Below are positions 27,849 to 37,783 of a DNA stretch of 64,000 bases, in pieces. The position numbers were made by a program, and so were the translations under genes. The DNA is from Beijerinckia indica subsp. indica ATCC 9039. Its GTDB lineage: Bacteria > Pseudomonadota > Alphaproteobacteria > Rhizobiales > Beijerinckiaceae. Numbering within the stretch: the first letter of the stretch is position 1; the number at the start of each line of letters is the position of its first letter. The stretch is taken from NCBI RefSeq assembly GCF_000019845.1, contig NC_010581.1:3727501-3791500 (forward strand), written 5' to 3'. The notes under the pieces were generated by a model, which worked only from the letters and a program-made list of their open reading frames with translations, was not told where the DNA came from and did not search any database.

Positions 27849-27992
27849 ATCATCACATGCCGGCTGCTATCCCTGTAACTTCTGAAGTTGACCATTTCCG
27901 GAACTTGGAGAAGCGTTTGTCACCTTCTCAGATCAGCCCCCAAAGCTGACCTTCGAGGGCGTCGCTCAATTACCACTTCGCGCCCATGCTAG

Positions 27993-29043
27993 AGCGTCGG
28001 ATTTTCAATTGAGACCATATCCTGCGGCTTTGAAGTAGTTTTGGCACTCGTCGGGTTGGAAGAGGTCGCAGATGTGTCCAATCTCTTTCCAGAGGGCATC
28101 GATGGTTCGTGCGGCTCTGGCGCGCAGGTGGGCTTTCAGCTTGGAGAAAGCCATCTCAATGGGGTTGAGATCGGGTGAGTAAGGCGGCAGGAACAAAACC
28201 CAGGCGCCTCTTGCCTTGATCGCCGCTTCGGCGGCCGGGCTTTTGTGGGCGGCGAGATTATCCATGATCACGATGTCGCCTTCCCTGAGCGTCGGAGCAA
28301 GTTCCTTCTCAATATAGGTCTCGAAAATGCGCCGGTTCATCGGGGCATTGATGACAAAGGGAGCGGTGAGCCCGTCGCAGCGCAGGCCAGCCACAAAGGT
28401 CTGCGTCAGCCAATGTCCGAAGGGTGCTTTCGAGCGCAACCTCTGGCCTTTGAGGCAACGGCCGCGCAGGCGCGTCATCTTGGTCGTGGTTCCCGTCTCA
28501 TCGAGAAAGACCAGGCGCTGCGGCTCAAGCCGCATTCGGGGCTGGCGTTGATCGACCCAGGCCTCACGCTTTTCCTTGATGTCGGGCCGGTCTTGCTCGC
28601 TTGCCAGCAAGGTTTTTTTTGAAACGATAGCCGTTGCGGATGAAAAAACGCGAGAGCGAGGCGGGCTCTGCCTTCGTCCCCGTCGCGCTTGCAAGTTCGG
28701 CTGCGAGTTCCGCCATGGTCACGTCGGCCTTCTCGGTGATGCGCGCGATCAGGAAATCCCGGTGTGGATCGAGCTTGGCGTGCCGACGGCCACCGCGTGG
28801 CTTGGCCTCAACCCGCCCACTCGCCATGAAGGCCTTCATCAGATTGACGACAAAGGAGACCGAAACATCAAAATGCGCCGCCGCCGCATGCCGCGACTGC
28901 CCGCTCTCGACAAAGCGCACGACACGCTCACGCAGATCACGTGAATTAGCTTTTGGCATCGTGATTCACCTCCCAAACCAGAGTGAATCACGACGCAGCG
29001 CTTTAGGGAATCCATTCCGATTCTATTAGAAAATCCGCCGCTC
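27993..29043 (-). mobile_element. IS630-family insertion sequence, copy 2
   Basis: The element is about 1051 bases between TA at 27991-27992 and TA at 29044-29045. The terminal inverted repeats are gagcgtcggattttc on the left and, read inward from the right on the minus strand, gagcggcggattttc, a 14/15 match. It holds one transposase split at a poly-A tract. It lies downstream of the rpoD terminator, in a place where insertion is unlikely to do harm. Confidence 0.85.
28005..28959 (-). CDS. IS630-family transposase in two frames joined at a poly-A tract
   Basis: The first frame starts at 28959 with GGGAGG upstream (MPKANSRDLRERVVRFVESG, helix-turn-helix) and runs to RNGYRFKK. There a run of eight A residues on the minus strand (28613-28620) separates it from the second frame. 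That frame carries the DDE motifs: VFLDETGTTTKM, IVMDNLAAHKSP and LFLPPYSPDLNPIEMAFSKL. Loss of one A would fuse the frames. Slippage on the A-run, as known for other IS families, could make the full protein of about 310 residues. Apart from the junction both parts look intact. Confidence 0.78.
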
Positions 29044-29178
29044 TAGCCAATCCCGGTGAAATTCACGGTTCCAGAAACCAGCCATTGACAGATGCGAATT
29101 TTCAAAATGCATAGGCAGGCTTTCAGATATCCAGGACTATCCTTAGAAGTTGCTCACAGAGCGGATATCTGGCAATTG

Positions 29179-31203
29179 CTAAAGTCTTGCTGCATCTCTC
29201 TCACATAACTTATCCATCAGGAGACCGAGAATTATCCCGGCACCGTAAGCGACGATATTGAAGATCGAAAAGAACCGGCCCAATAGCAAGGCGCCCGCCG
29301 TTGAGATGCGGAAGGTGTCGAGCCACGGCGTGTGGTAAAGCCTGGATAATTCGACGACGAGAGCGATTACGGCTGCAATGGATGCGATTTGCGATCGGGA
29401 TTGGCGTGCCAAGATCATTCCCGCCAGCAAGAAAACCATCGCTCCCCATAAAATCGAGCCGCCATATTTAACGATAGCGACAGGCAATCCAATGTCAGCG
29501 CCGAAACAGCGTAAGGCGAGCCCGGATGCAATGACGATGAGGCAGAGCAAGAACCGGCGAAGCCGCAAGCCGATGTACGTCACATAAAGGCTTTCTGCGC
29601 CAGACGCCAGAGGAAGCCTCAGCACAAATGCTGCACCGGTTGTTATATCAAGGCAATCGATAAAACCGCTATGCGCTTCGATCATGGCGCGGACAATTGA
29701 AAGCCCCATGCCTGTGCCGCCTTCCAGGCGGCGTGTGGTAAAGAAGGGCTCGAAGATTTTTGTCGCATTATTCGGTGAGATTCCGCTACCGTCATCCTTG
29801 ATCGTGATCTGCAGGATTTCCTTGTCTGCAAAGGCTTCGACGGTAACTTTTTTCGCGCCGTGATGCGTGGCATTGTCGATCAGATGCGAAAGGATGATGT
29901 GCAGGTTTTCTGTCGATATGCGCGCCTGTCGATGAACATCACCCTGCGCATTGATCTCCAGATGAGGCCATTGCTTTCGAAGCTCCTGCAAAACAGGATC
30001 AAGAGTGGCTGTGCCGGATATTGGCGTGTTTTCAGCACGGGCGAGATCACGCAGGCGGCTCACGAGATCTGTCAGACGCGCCGCATCGACCACAATATGA
30101 TCGAGAAAGCGACGCCGATCATTATCGTCCATGGTTTGGGGATTAGCTTCGAGATCGTCAAGCAACAGTTCGGCTGCGCCTTTTATTGATGTCAGGGGTG
30201 ACTTCAGCTCATGTGAGACATGGGCGGCAAAGGTCGCGATGAAAGCTGAGCGATGAGCGAGGCTCGTCGCCATATCGAGAAAGCTTCGTGACAGCATGGC
30301 AAATTCTGCCGTGCCGTGATGGGACAGAGGCCGCAAGGCGGCAGTATCTCCGGCAGAAATCGCGCGTGTTCGGGCGATGAGTTCACGCACGGGGCGCGTA
30401 ATGGTTCGATGAAACACAAAACCTGCAAGGCCTGTCAGCAGGATCACTGAGACACTTGCGAGAATGACTTTGTTTCGCTCTTCATAGAGATTCTTGAACA
30501 CATTCGCTGGCGTGCGCGAGGCGTAAAGTACGGCGGTGACATGATCGCGCACAATGATAGGCATTGCAGTAAACACGCGCACGCCAGTGCCACGGCTCAT
30601 CGAATAAAGCGGCGGCGGCGGATGTTTCGAAATGCGCATGCGCATGACGGAACGAAATTCGCCTCTCAAGGCTGCCGCAATTTCCTCCACATGAGCGAGC
30701 GACAGACCGATTTCGTTACGGCCGGCAATGACGGTTCCCTCAGCATCGAGCAACCGGAAGCCAGCTAAAGTGGTGCGCTGGATCGCAAGGAGATCGGGCA
30801 GAATTTTTACGCCAAGCGCGAGAAGAGCGGGATCCGGAGGGCTTGTCGGCGGGCGCGCATCCGGGCGGCTTGGTAGGAGGTCTTTATCTGCGAGATCGAG
30901 ATGCGGCATGATCGGGCGATAAGGCTCCTCCTGCGTCGGAGTTGCCAATGGCGCAGCGGCTCCTAGGGGCGTGTCGGCTGGCAAGGCGGCTTCGATGTCT
31001 CGTGCGATGACTGGCGCAAGCGCTGCGCTTTGCGCGATCAGTTCGGCTTCCGCCTGCCTCACCAATTGATTTTCATAGATGCGAAAGAAAAAAACGCCGC
31101 CCAGTGGCAAGGCCACAGCAAAACATAGAAGACAGGTCACGACCAAAGCGAGCGGTGGACGCCATTTGCCCATCATCGCTGGAGATTTCAGCATCGATTT
31201 CAT
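29179..31203 (-). CDS. Sensor histidine kinase with C-terminal DUF2809 membrane domain
   Basis: The start is the ATG overlapping the response-regulator stop by four bases (ATGA), giving 674 residues. Order: membrane segment (ALVVTCLLCFAVALPLGGVF), Pro-rich periplasmic sensor, second membrane segment, HAMP (RTITRPVRELIARTRAISAG), HisKA with His in HVSHELKSPLTSIKGAA, and ATPase (HLIDNATHHG, DDGSGIS, GGTGMGLSIV). After the kinase ends near LRLPLASG, another ~130 residues with several membrane segments follow (VVELSRLYHTPWLDTFRIST, IVAYGAGIILGLLMD), matching DUF2809. Such a fusion is unusual. The input signal is unknown. Confidence 0.88.
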   Translation of the reverse strand: MKSMLKSPAMMGKWRPPLALVVTCLLCFAVALPLGGVFFFRIYENQLVRQAEAELIAQSAALAPVIARDIEAALPADTPLGAAAPLATPTQEEPYRPIMPHLDLADKDLLPSRPDARPPTSPPDPALLALGVKILPDLLAIQRTTLAGFRLLDAEGTVIAGRNEIGLSLAHVEEIAAALRGEFRSVMRMRISKHPPPPLYSMSRGTGVRVFTAMPIIVRDHVTAVLYASRTPANVFKNLYEERNKVILASVSVILLTGLAGFVFHRTITRPVRELIARTRAISAGDTAALRPLSHHGTAEFAMLSRSFLDMATSLAHRSAFIATFAAHVSHELKSPLTSIKGAAELLLDDLEANPQTMDDNDRRRFLDHIVVDAARLTDLVSRLRDLARAENTPISGTATLDPVLQELRKQWPHLEINAQGDVHRQARISTENLHIILSHLIDNATHHGAKKVTVEAFADKEILQITIKDDGSGISPNNATKIFEPFFTTRRLEGGTGMGLSIVRAMIEAHSGFIDCLDITTGAAFVLRLPLASGAESLYVTYIGLRLRRFLLCLIVIASGLALRCFGADIGLPVAIVKYGGSILWGAMVFLLAGMILARQSRSQIASIAAVIALVVELSRLYHTPWLDTFRISTAGALLLGRFFSIFNIVAYGAGIILGLLMDKLCERDAARL

Positions 31204-31892
31204 GATGCTTGGCAAGGGCCGAGCCGGAATCCTATTCCATGCACGGTTTCGATACATCCTCCGCCGCCAGCCAGAGCGAGCTTCGCGCGAATGTTGCGGA
31301 TATGGCTGTCAATCGTGCGGTCGGAAACGTTTATCGCGTTGTTATAGGCAGAAGCCAAAATCTGTTCCCGTGTGAAAACCTGATTGGGCCGCGCGGTGAA
31401 GCATTCGAGAATGGAGAATTCGAGAGCAGTCAGGGAAAGGGCACTCCCGTGGAACGTGGCGCGATGGCTGGCGAGATCGAGCGAAAGCTCTCCATGCGTC
31501 AAGCCATTCGAAGGCTCTGCCTCTTTCGGCCGAAGACGTTTCAGAATGACATTGACCCGAGCAACGAGTTCACGCGGACTGAAAGGCTTGGTGACGTAAT
31601 CATCGCCGCCGATTTCGAGACCGAGTACACGGTCGATTTCTTCGTCGCGAGCTGACAGAAACAGGATCGGTACTTCGCTCGTCTTCCGGATACGGCGGCA
31701 GGTTTCAAGCCCGTCCATTTCCGGCATGCCTATATCGAGCACAATCAGATCCGGCGTTTGCGCAGCCATGATAGTGAGCACTTGCGATCCATCTTCAGCA
31801 ACAACGACGCGCATTCCTGCTTTTTCCAGGGCGAAACAGATAACCTCGCGAATATGCGGGTCGTCATCGACAACAAGAATGGTGGCGGCCAT
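31200..31892 (-). CDS. OmpR-family response regulator
   Basis: The ATG at 31890-31892 (MAATILVVDDDPHIREVICF) is chosen over a longer frame running into the upstream gene. The 230-residue protein has a receiver domain with phosphorylation Asp in DLIVLDIGMPEMDG and Lys in YVTKPFSPREL. A winged-helix DNA-binding domain follows, with LSLTALEFSILECF and VSDRTIDSHIRNIRAKL. It lies between the DUF4173 gene (7 bases upstream) and the kinase (overlapping by four bases), so the three form one operon and the pair is cognate. Confidence 0.92.
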   Translation of the reverse strand: MAATILVVDDDPHIREVICFALEKAGMRVVVAEDGSQVLTIMAAQTPDLIVLDIGMPEMDGLETCRRIRKTSEVPILFLSARDEEIDRVLGLEIGGDDYVTKPFSPRELVARVNVILKRLRPKEAEPSNGLTHGELSLDLASHRATFHGSALSLTALEFSILECFTARPNQVFTREQILASAYNNAINVSDRTIDSHIRNIRAKLALAGGGGCIETVHGIGFRLGPCQAS

Positions 31893-31899
31893 GTTGGTC

Positions 31900-33441
31900 T
31901 CAGGGTTGCTCGGGGATGGCGGGAGTGACCATGTGCTCAGAACTAGCCAAATATCGTCCAAGACGCCACGTTGCAAAACCCCATGCTCGCCAGGAATGAT
32001 CAGATTGTGAATATTGCAGGGCAAGTCCTTGTCTTATGAATAAAAGGCTTTGAACAAAATTATCTGCTGACTGGCCTGTTGTCTCGCTGATGTCCGCCAG
32101 CGTCGCAAGGGAAGCATCTATTGCGGGAATAGCTGCTGGGCCAAGGCTTTGTAGATAAGAACGGTCCAGCCGTGGTCCATTGCCTGCGATCTCCCGGCAA
32201 TGAGCGAGATTGAAGTCTGCGATTAGTTTCGGGATATTGATGAAACAGCAGAAATAAAGCGTCGCCACCAAGGATAGAGCATTAGCCGAAAGAAGCCATG
32301 AATTCGGCAAATTTCGAAAAATCTGGATGAGGATGAACACGAGCCCCAAAGCGACAAGGCCCATCCAGATCAGCGCCGCGAGACGCAAACAAGTGAGCGA
32401 ATAGGCGGCGAGATAGAGTTCGAGCCGTAAAATCGAGGAAAGAACGAGCAGAATATTCTGGGCGACGAAAACAAGCATGAGCGCCCTAAGGAAAGGGGTT
32501 CTGCGGCTAGAGCGCTCGCGCTGCATCGCGAGCAGGATGAAGGCCGCCGCGAGCAGGGTGCTGACCAGCAACGGATAAGCGCCGCGATGCGCATAGGACG
32601 CATGGGTCATGCCTGAGGGCAGGGCATGGCCAGCCCAGAGATAGGTTGCGTCCATCATAGTCTGCAGGGCAAACAAAGCATTGAAGAGAAAGAGCGAGCG
32701 AAGGATAGCCGCATCGCCGAAGAGCCCGCCGTAATCGCTGGAAATGGCTGGCAGGGCGCTGCGAATGGTTGGGTCCGTGGGCTGCAGTTTGCAGACATGC
32801 AGCAAGGGCCAGATCGCACATAAGATAGCGGCCCAGAAGAAAGAGTGGGTCCAAAGCGACAGATTGAAGATGAAATAAAGGTCGATGGAGGAAAGCCAGC
32901 CTTCGAGCAGAGGATTGGCCGAGGAGAAGAGCGCGAGAAACACAATAAAGAGCGATAGGGGAACGACCCAGCCGATCCAGTCTATGGAACGATGTGCCAT
33001 AAACTGGAAATGGGATTGTTTTCGCGCCTCGCGCCAATCACTGATTATCAGGAATGGGCCCAGAAACGGCATTTGGGCCATTGGGATCAGAAGATCGACC
33101 CATGACCGGTTCGCTGGAGCCGAAAGAAGCAAAGCGAATGCGATCAATCCGCCCAAGCCAAACAGGATGGAGAGCGGGGCCAACCCTTCGATGATGGCTA
33201 AAAGCCCCATGAGCAACAGGCTCGCGGCGAGCAGCTGCTGTTTTCTCGCCGCACGAATAGGGTTGAGCAGGCAAACGAGAGTCGCGAGCGTTGCGAAGAA
33301 CAGCACCAGTGAGAGCCCGATAGATTCTCCGTAGAAGAGATAATCGGCCAAAGCGGCGCAGCCTATTCCGGCGGCTAGCCGCCGTTTCAGCCAATCGTTT
33401 TCATGGGAGGCTGGAGAAAGTTCAAAACCTTGCATGGGCAT
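31900..33441 (-). CDS. DUF4173-like polytopic membrane protein
   Basis: The ATG at 33439-33441 (MPMQGFELSPASHENDWLKR) has AAGG seven bases upstream; the frame is open further upstream without support. About 513 residues with roughly 12 hydrophobic segments are followed by a soluble C-terminal region with HCREIAGNGPRLDRSYLQSL and a Trp-rich segment. ASYAHRGAYPLLVSTLLAAAF is typical of DUF4173/DUF4153-type proteins. It is the first gene of the operon with the response regulator and DUF2809 kinase and may be the sensed or regulated membrane component. The biochemical role is unknown. Confidence 0.75.
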   Translation of the reverse strand: MPMQGFELSPASHENDWLKRRLAAGIGCAALADYLFYGESIGLSLVLFFATLATLVCLLNPIRAARKQQLLAASLLLMGLLAIIEGLAPLSILFGLGGLIAFALLLSAPANRSWVDLLIPMAQMPFLGPFLIISDWREARKQSHFQFMAHRSIDWIGWVVPLSLFIVFLALFSSANPLLEGWLSSIDLYFIFNLSLWTHSFFWAAILCAIWPLLHVCKLQPTDPTIRSALPAISSDYGGLFGDAAILRSLFLFNALFALQTMMDATYLWAGHALPSGMTHASYAHRGAYPLLVSTLLAAAFILLAMQRERSSRRTPFLRALMLVFVAQNILLVLSSILRLELYLAAYSLTCLRLAALIWMGLVALGLVFILIQIFRNLPNSWLLSANALSLVATLYFCCFINIPKLIADFNLAHCREIAGNGPRLDRSYLQSLGPAAIPAIDASLATLADISETTGQSADNFVQSLLFIRQGLALQYSQSDHSWRAWGFATWRLGRYLASSEHMVTPAIPEQP

Positions 33442-33871
33442 CGCGAAACCTTGTCCGCGCTGAATGAGTGCGGCCTGACAGGGACGGGCATGGAGGGTGG
33501 AAAGGCAAAGATCTGAGCAGTCGGCTGCGCTACCGCGAGCCACCAGCCGTCGTTCAACAGGCGTGATGGTAGGCTTACTGAGCCGGATTGTGGAAATCGA
33601 TGCTGAACCATGCCCGCTTTATCGCGAGCCTTTGTGCATTCTGCTGGGGTTTGCTGATCAGAAAATCAGGAGTTTTGTGCAGCAATTGTGCAGATTTGAA
33701 TCCCGCACTCGGCAACGACCTTGTCATGCATGAGGCGACCTACGGCAGCTATTCTTTTCGAGCTTCCGCTAATACGTTCTTCAGGGTCGAAAGCGGCCAA
33801 CTTGAGAAATTAAGGGCTGATCATCCAAGGTCCGGAAATGGCGCCAAACACCTTGCGCTCGGCGACCGACA

Positions 33872-36040
33872 TTAAAACTTATAAGAAAGTCCCGCGTAGA
33901 AACTGCGGCGCTGTGCATATTGCGGCGCGAAGACACCGATGCCGGATCCGTCGCGAATGGCATAGCCGTGGTCAAACAGATTGATGATATCGAAGCGCAC
34001 CGTCAAAGGCTGTCCCTTGCCCGCATCCGAAAGCTTGAAATCATGCGACAGGCCGAGATTGACCTGCGCATAAGGTGACAGACTTTCCGTATTCGCGAAA
34101 CCCGAACGCAAGCCGCTGCCATAGATCAGATCGACGCCGAACCGCGTCCCCTGCCAGAGATAGGAAAAACCCGCCGAGGCTGAGATTTTCTGGGCATGAT
34201 CGGTATAAATATAATGGGAATCAATATAGGCGAGTTCATCGGCGCCGAAGAGATATTGGTTCGACGAGACTTGTGTCGCCCGCTGCCGCGCCCAGGCGAA
34301 ATTGGCATAGGCACGCAGGTTTTCATCCTGATAATTGGCCTTGAACTCGACCCCCGTATTATAAGCGCGATCGTAATTGAAGGTCGTCAGGACATAGGCC
34401 TGGCCGAATTGGCCATCATCGAGCAGGTTACGGGCATTCTTGTAATAGACATCGATGCCGGTCGACAATTGCGGCGTTAATTGCTGTGTCACCCCCGCAT
34501 CGAAATAATGTGACCGTTCCGGCCGCACCGGACTTTGCGTGGTCACTTCCGGTTGCAAGGTCGTGTTGGCATAGATCGCCTGATCGACCGGAGCCGAAAG
34601 GCTTTGTGATGGCGGCGTGAAATAACGGGCGTAGCCTATATGAAAGGCGGTTCCCTCCATAGGCACATAGACCAGGCTGAAACGCGGGCTCAACTGATTG
34701 GCGGAAACATATTGATTCATCTGATCGAAGCGAAGACCCGCGTTGAGCGTGAGCTGATCATTGATCCGCCATTCATCCTCCGCGTAGACAGAACCAAGAA
34801 AACCTGTTTTCGGCACGGCCTCGCCCAAAGTGAAGGGTGCATCAATCGCATTCCCATCTCCATCAAGAGGCAACACTGTATTGGAATTGATAGCGCGTGT
34901 ATATTCGGCGCTGACCTGAAAGCCGAAACGGACCGTATTCGGCCCTGCATGAAGGGCGGCATCGCCCTGCACGCCATTCAACAGGCTGTCGCGAAAGACA
35001 TTGGAAGCCACACCATTGAACAAGAGATCGCCAAGCTGATCAGGGATATAATGCACGGAACTATAGCGTGAAAAATAAGCGACTTGCGCATCGATGTCGC
35101 CAACACTGCGCTGCCACGCAAGCACATTATAAAAGCTGCGTTCGACCTGATTTTCATTGATATTCAAGGAATTGAAATCATTGATACCAAAGACCGTGAA
35201 TTGCGGTGATTGACCAGGATTATTGGGGATCTGATAGCGGTTGATCGAGAAGCCGGTGATGACGCTCAAGCGTGTCGCATCATCCAGCATGGTCGAGGCA
35301 TAGCCGAAGAAACGCCCCTGCTGACTTGCATCATGGAACGCTTGGTGGCCGATTGTGAGATTCTCCATACCGAGCCCATTCGAAAAGAAACGGCCAACGG
35401 CAAAATATTGTGTCTTGCCACTCGTACCGCCATAGCTCAGGCGCGGCATGATCGAACTATAGCTGCCACCATAGAGGCTAACATCGCCCCCATTGTCAAA
35501 AACACCACTGCGTGTCGTGATATCGAGAATACCAGAGGTCCGCAGCCCGTAACGGGAGGGCAGCACGCCATCGATCAAGGCGAGATTACCGATAAAGGCC
35601 GGATCGAGGATCTGCCCAAAACCTGAAACACCATCCGGCAACAAAACGCCATTGATCCGATATTGCACATTGGCGTGTTCATTGCGGATATGAAAATCGC
35701 CGCTGGCGACGGAATCCTGCGTCACACCCGGCATTTGCAGGACAATTTTGTCAAGCGATGCATTATCGCCCTGAGGCAACCCCTCGATAGCCTGACGCCC
35801 GAGATCATAGGCCGTAGCACCGCCGCGCGGCGAAAGATTATCGCGGGCACGATCCATTCTCTGGGTGTCGCGGATAAGAATTTCTGACGCTGAGGGGAGA
35901 GTGGGACCTTCCGCGACGACGTCGATGGTCGGCAATTGCTCCTGAGCAAAGGCTCTTGGAGCCAAAAGCCCAAAACCCACCGCTTCCGCACCAAATCCCA
36001 ACATTATGAAAACAATAGATTTACGCTCGACCCGACCCAC
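33872..36040 (-). CDS. TonB-dependent outer-membrane receptor
   Basis: The frame is open from an ATG at 36064, but a GTG at 36038-36040 with AGGGG seven bases upstream is better supported. A signal peptide ends at APRAFA before QEQLP. The plug domain follows (QAIEGLPQGDNASLDKIVLQ, MPGVTQDSV, NVQYRINGVLLPDG), then a beta-barrel ending in RRSFYAGLSYKF with the terminal Phe. About 722 residues. It imports a ligand across the outer membrane using TonB energy. The ligand is unknown. A Zur-box-like palindrome lies immediately upstream, which would suit zinc uptake. Confidence 0.85.
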   Translation of the reverse strand: MGRVERKSIVFIMLGFGAEAVGFGLLAPRAFAQEQLPTIDVVAEGPTLPSASEILIRDTQRMDRARDNLSPRGGATAYDLGRQAIEGLPQGDNASLDKIVLQMPGVTQDSVASGDFHIRNEHANVQYRINGVLLPDGVSGFGQILDPAFIGNLALIDGVLPSRYGLRTSGILDITTRSGVFDNGGDVSLYGGSYSSIMPRLSYGGTSGKTQYFAVGRFFSNGLGMENLTIGHQAFHDASQQGRFFGYASTMLDDATRLSVITGFSINRYQIPNNPGQSPQFTVFGINDFNSLNINENQVERSFYNVLAWQRSVGDIDAQVAYFSRYSSVHYIPDQLGDLLFNGVASNVFRDSLLNGVQGDAALHAGPNTVRFGFQVSAEYTRAINSNTVLPLDGDGNAIDAPFTLGEAVPKTGFLGSVYAEDEWRINDQLTLNAGLRFDQMNQYVSANQLSPRFSLVYVPMEGTAFHIGYARYFTPPSQSLSAPVDQAIYANTTLQPEVTTQSPVRPERSHYFDAGVTQQLTPQLSTGIDVYYKNARNLLDDGQFGQAYVLTTFNYDRAYNTGVEFKANYQDENLRAYANFAWARQRATQVSSNQYLFGADELAYIDSHYIYTDHAQKISASAGFSYLWQGTRFGVDLIYGSGLRSGFANTESLSPYAQVNLGLSHDFKLSDAGKGQPLTVRFDIINLFDHGYAIRDGSGIGVFAPQYAQRRSFYAGLSYKF

Positions 36041-36063
36041 TTTTGCGACCCCTGAAATCAGCA

Positions 36064-36086
36064 TTATTGTTACGTTATAACATTAA
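36064..36086. promoter_or_regulatory. Zur-box-like palindrome upstream of the TonB receptor
   Basis: The core TGTTACGTTATAACA at 36068-36082 agrees at 12 of 14 defined positions with the published alphaproteobacterial Zur core TGTTATANTATAACA as I recall it, and ATT continues the right arm. It lies 24-46 bases upstream of the preferred GTG start, a suitable operator position. A half-site tgttata recurs at 36238 before the divergent gene. Regulation by Zur is inference. Confidence 0.45.
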
Positions 36087-36267
36087 TATTGGGGGAACAA
36101 GGCCATCTGGACGAAAACATCAGGAGAGGTCCAACCGGGCACGGCGACTTCGCGCTCAATTCCCTTCGTATTCAAAATTTTAGAAGCGTGTCAGCGATCC
36201 AAAAAGCGTAATACTCACTTTTTATTTTATGCCGTATTGTTATAAATATAGATTAGAGGGTATCCGA

Positions 36268-36882
36268 GTGGCTTTGACACGTTTCACGCTTTTTGTTGCG
36301 TTAAGTCTCAATCTCGCCTTTACGCGGAGCGCATTGGCTGATCCGCTCGTCCTCACTTACCACGGATGGAATGTGGTTCTCACCCATGTATGGGAGCAAA
36401 AGCCCAAGCAGACGATGATCGATGCGATCGAACGTCAACTCGATATTGTCGATCATGTCGGTCTCAAACCGGACATTTTGCAATGTATGCGAGCCATAAG
36501 AATTGTGACGAGTTCCCCAGGCTACCATTCTAGCCCCGCCCATTATAAGCCATCGAGTGGCGTGGATATCCATGCCGGGCTTCTCGATCCGCATAAACCG
36601 ATCATCCTGCATGAACTCCTTCATGCCCTTCATGATCGATGCCTGCGTGATGGGTTCAATAATCAGGACATCAAGAATTTTTTTGAGAGCGGCAAGGCAG
36701 AATGGCCCGCCGGCTCCTATCTCCTCACCAATAACAGAGAATTCTTCGCTGTAACGGCGAGCGTTTATCTCTCTGGAAATATCCCGCGGCCGCCTTATTC
36801 ACGAGCTGAATTGCACTCCAAACAACCGCTTTACTACCAGTGGCTGGCCAAGCTCTTCGATAATGGTCACCCAAGATCATAA
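36268..36882 (+). CDS. Secreted protein with HExxH-type zinc motif
   Basis: The GTG at 36268 has GAGGG seven bases upstream and yields a good signal peptide (MALTRFTLFVALSLNLAFT, cleavage near SALA-DP). The 204-residue product has ILHELLHALHDRCL, an HExxH-like H-E-L-L-H, and downstream NNREFFAVTASVYLSG, whose Glu could be the third zinc ligand as in gluzincins. It is probably a periplasmic or secreted metallopeptidase-like protein. It is divergent from the TonB receptor gene and shares its 200-base upstream region. The target is unknown. Confidence 0.7.
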   Translation: MALTRFTLFVALSLNLAFTRSALADPLVLTYHGWNVVLTHVWEQKPKQTMIDAIERQLDIVDHVGLKPDILQCMRAIRIVTSSPGYHSSPAHYKPSSGVDIHAGLLDPHKPIILHELLHALHDRCLRDGFNNQDIKNFFESGKAEWPAGSYLLTNNREFFAVTASVYLSGNIPRPPYSRAELHSKQPLYYQWLAKLFDNGHPRS

Positions 36883-36966
36883 GAGCGCAAACATCTGGAC
36901 ATCGGCTTGATTCAGCCCGAACCTCCATGGCTTTGCGGGCATCACATCTTTATAGCTTCCCCATGA

Positions 36967-37587
36967 TCACAGTTTCCCCATGATCTCCTGGCGGAATCCA
37001 AAAACCTCGCGCGCGCCGCCCAATGGAATCAAGCGGACCTCGCGCGTCTGGCCGGGTTCAAAACGCACCGCCGTGCCGGCAACGATATCGAGCCGCCGGC
37101 CCCGCGCTGCGTCGCGATCGAATGCAAGAGCCGCATTCACTTCATAGAAATGATAATGCGAACCGACCTGAATCGGCCGATCGCCCGTATTGGCCACGGA
37201 AAGCCGCACAACGTCCGCTTCCGCATTCATGACAATCTCACCCGGCATGGTCACGATCTCGCCGGGAATGAGTGTGCTTGCGGCATCGCGGATCGGATGA
37301 TGCACGGTGACGAGCTTGGTTCCGTCCGGAAAAGTAGCCTCGACCTGCACGTCATGGATCATCTCGGCAATGCCGTCCATCACTTGCGCCGCTGTCAGCA
37401 CATGCGCGCCAGCTTCCATCAAATCCGCGACACTGCGTCCATCGCGCGCGCCTTCGACGACGAAATCCGTAATCAAGGCCACAGCCTCGGGATAGTTCAA
37501 TTTGACGCCGCGTTCGAGACGCCGCCTCGCGACTATGGCCGCCATGGCGATCAGCAATTTATCCTTTTCGCGTGGGGTGAGATTCAT
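36967..37587 (-). CDS. ureA: Fused urease gamma-beta subunit
   Basis: The 206-residue protein is UreA ([40 protein letters not shown], about residues 1-100) joined to UreB ([52 protein letters not shown], about 105-206). The same fusion order is known in Helicobacter. Urease hydrolyses urea at a nickel site in UreC. No ureC follows: after 84 bases comes a gene on the other strand. The catalytic and nickel-delivery genes (ureC, E, F, G) must be elsewhere or absent. Confidence 0.92.
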   Translation of the reverse strand: MNLTPREKDKLLIAMAAIVARRRLERGVKLNYPEAVALITDFVVEGARDGRSVADLMEAGAHVLTAAQVMDGIAEMIHDVQVEATFPDGTKLVTVHHPIRDAASTLIPGEIVTMPGEIVMNAEADVVRLSVANTGDRPIQVGSHYHFYEVNAALAFDRDAARGRRLDIVAGTAVRFEPGQTREVRLIPLGGAREVFGFRQEIMGKL

Positions 37588-37687
37588 GGCGCTTTCTCCG
37601 CATGGTTTGCGGCCTCGACCCTTCTCTTCTTAAAGGATCGCTCTCAAAAGGCGATCCTGTTTTCATCACACTTATACCAAGCCTTCG

Positions 37688-37749
37688 ACATCTCGACCTG
37701 TCGAGATGTAGGAGGTTCGGCGGAAAGCCGCCGCCCCGCCGTCGCGGGG
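37688..37749. other. Three hairpins between ureD and ureAB
   Basis: Three short stems follow one another: acatctcgac/gtcgagatgt (37688-37697, 37700-37709), ggcgg/ccgcc (37719-37723, 37728-37732) and ccccgc/gcgggg (37734-37739, 37744-37749). They lie in the 196-base gap between the ureD stop and the ureAB start. They could attenuate transcription or mark a boundary between separately transcribed genes. Confidence 0.5.
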
Positions 37750-37783
37750 GCTAAGTCTGAGTCTCACTTATTAAGACTGGGTA

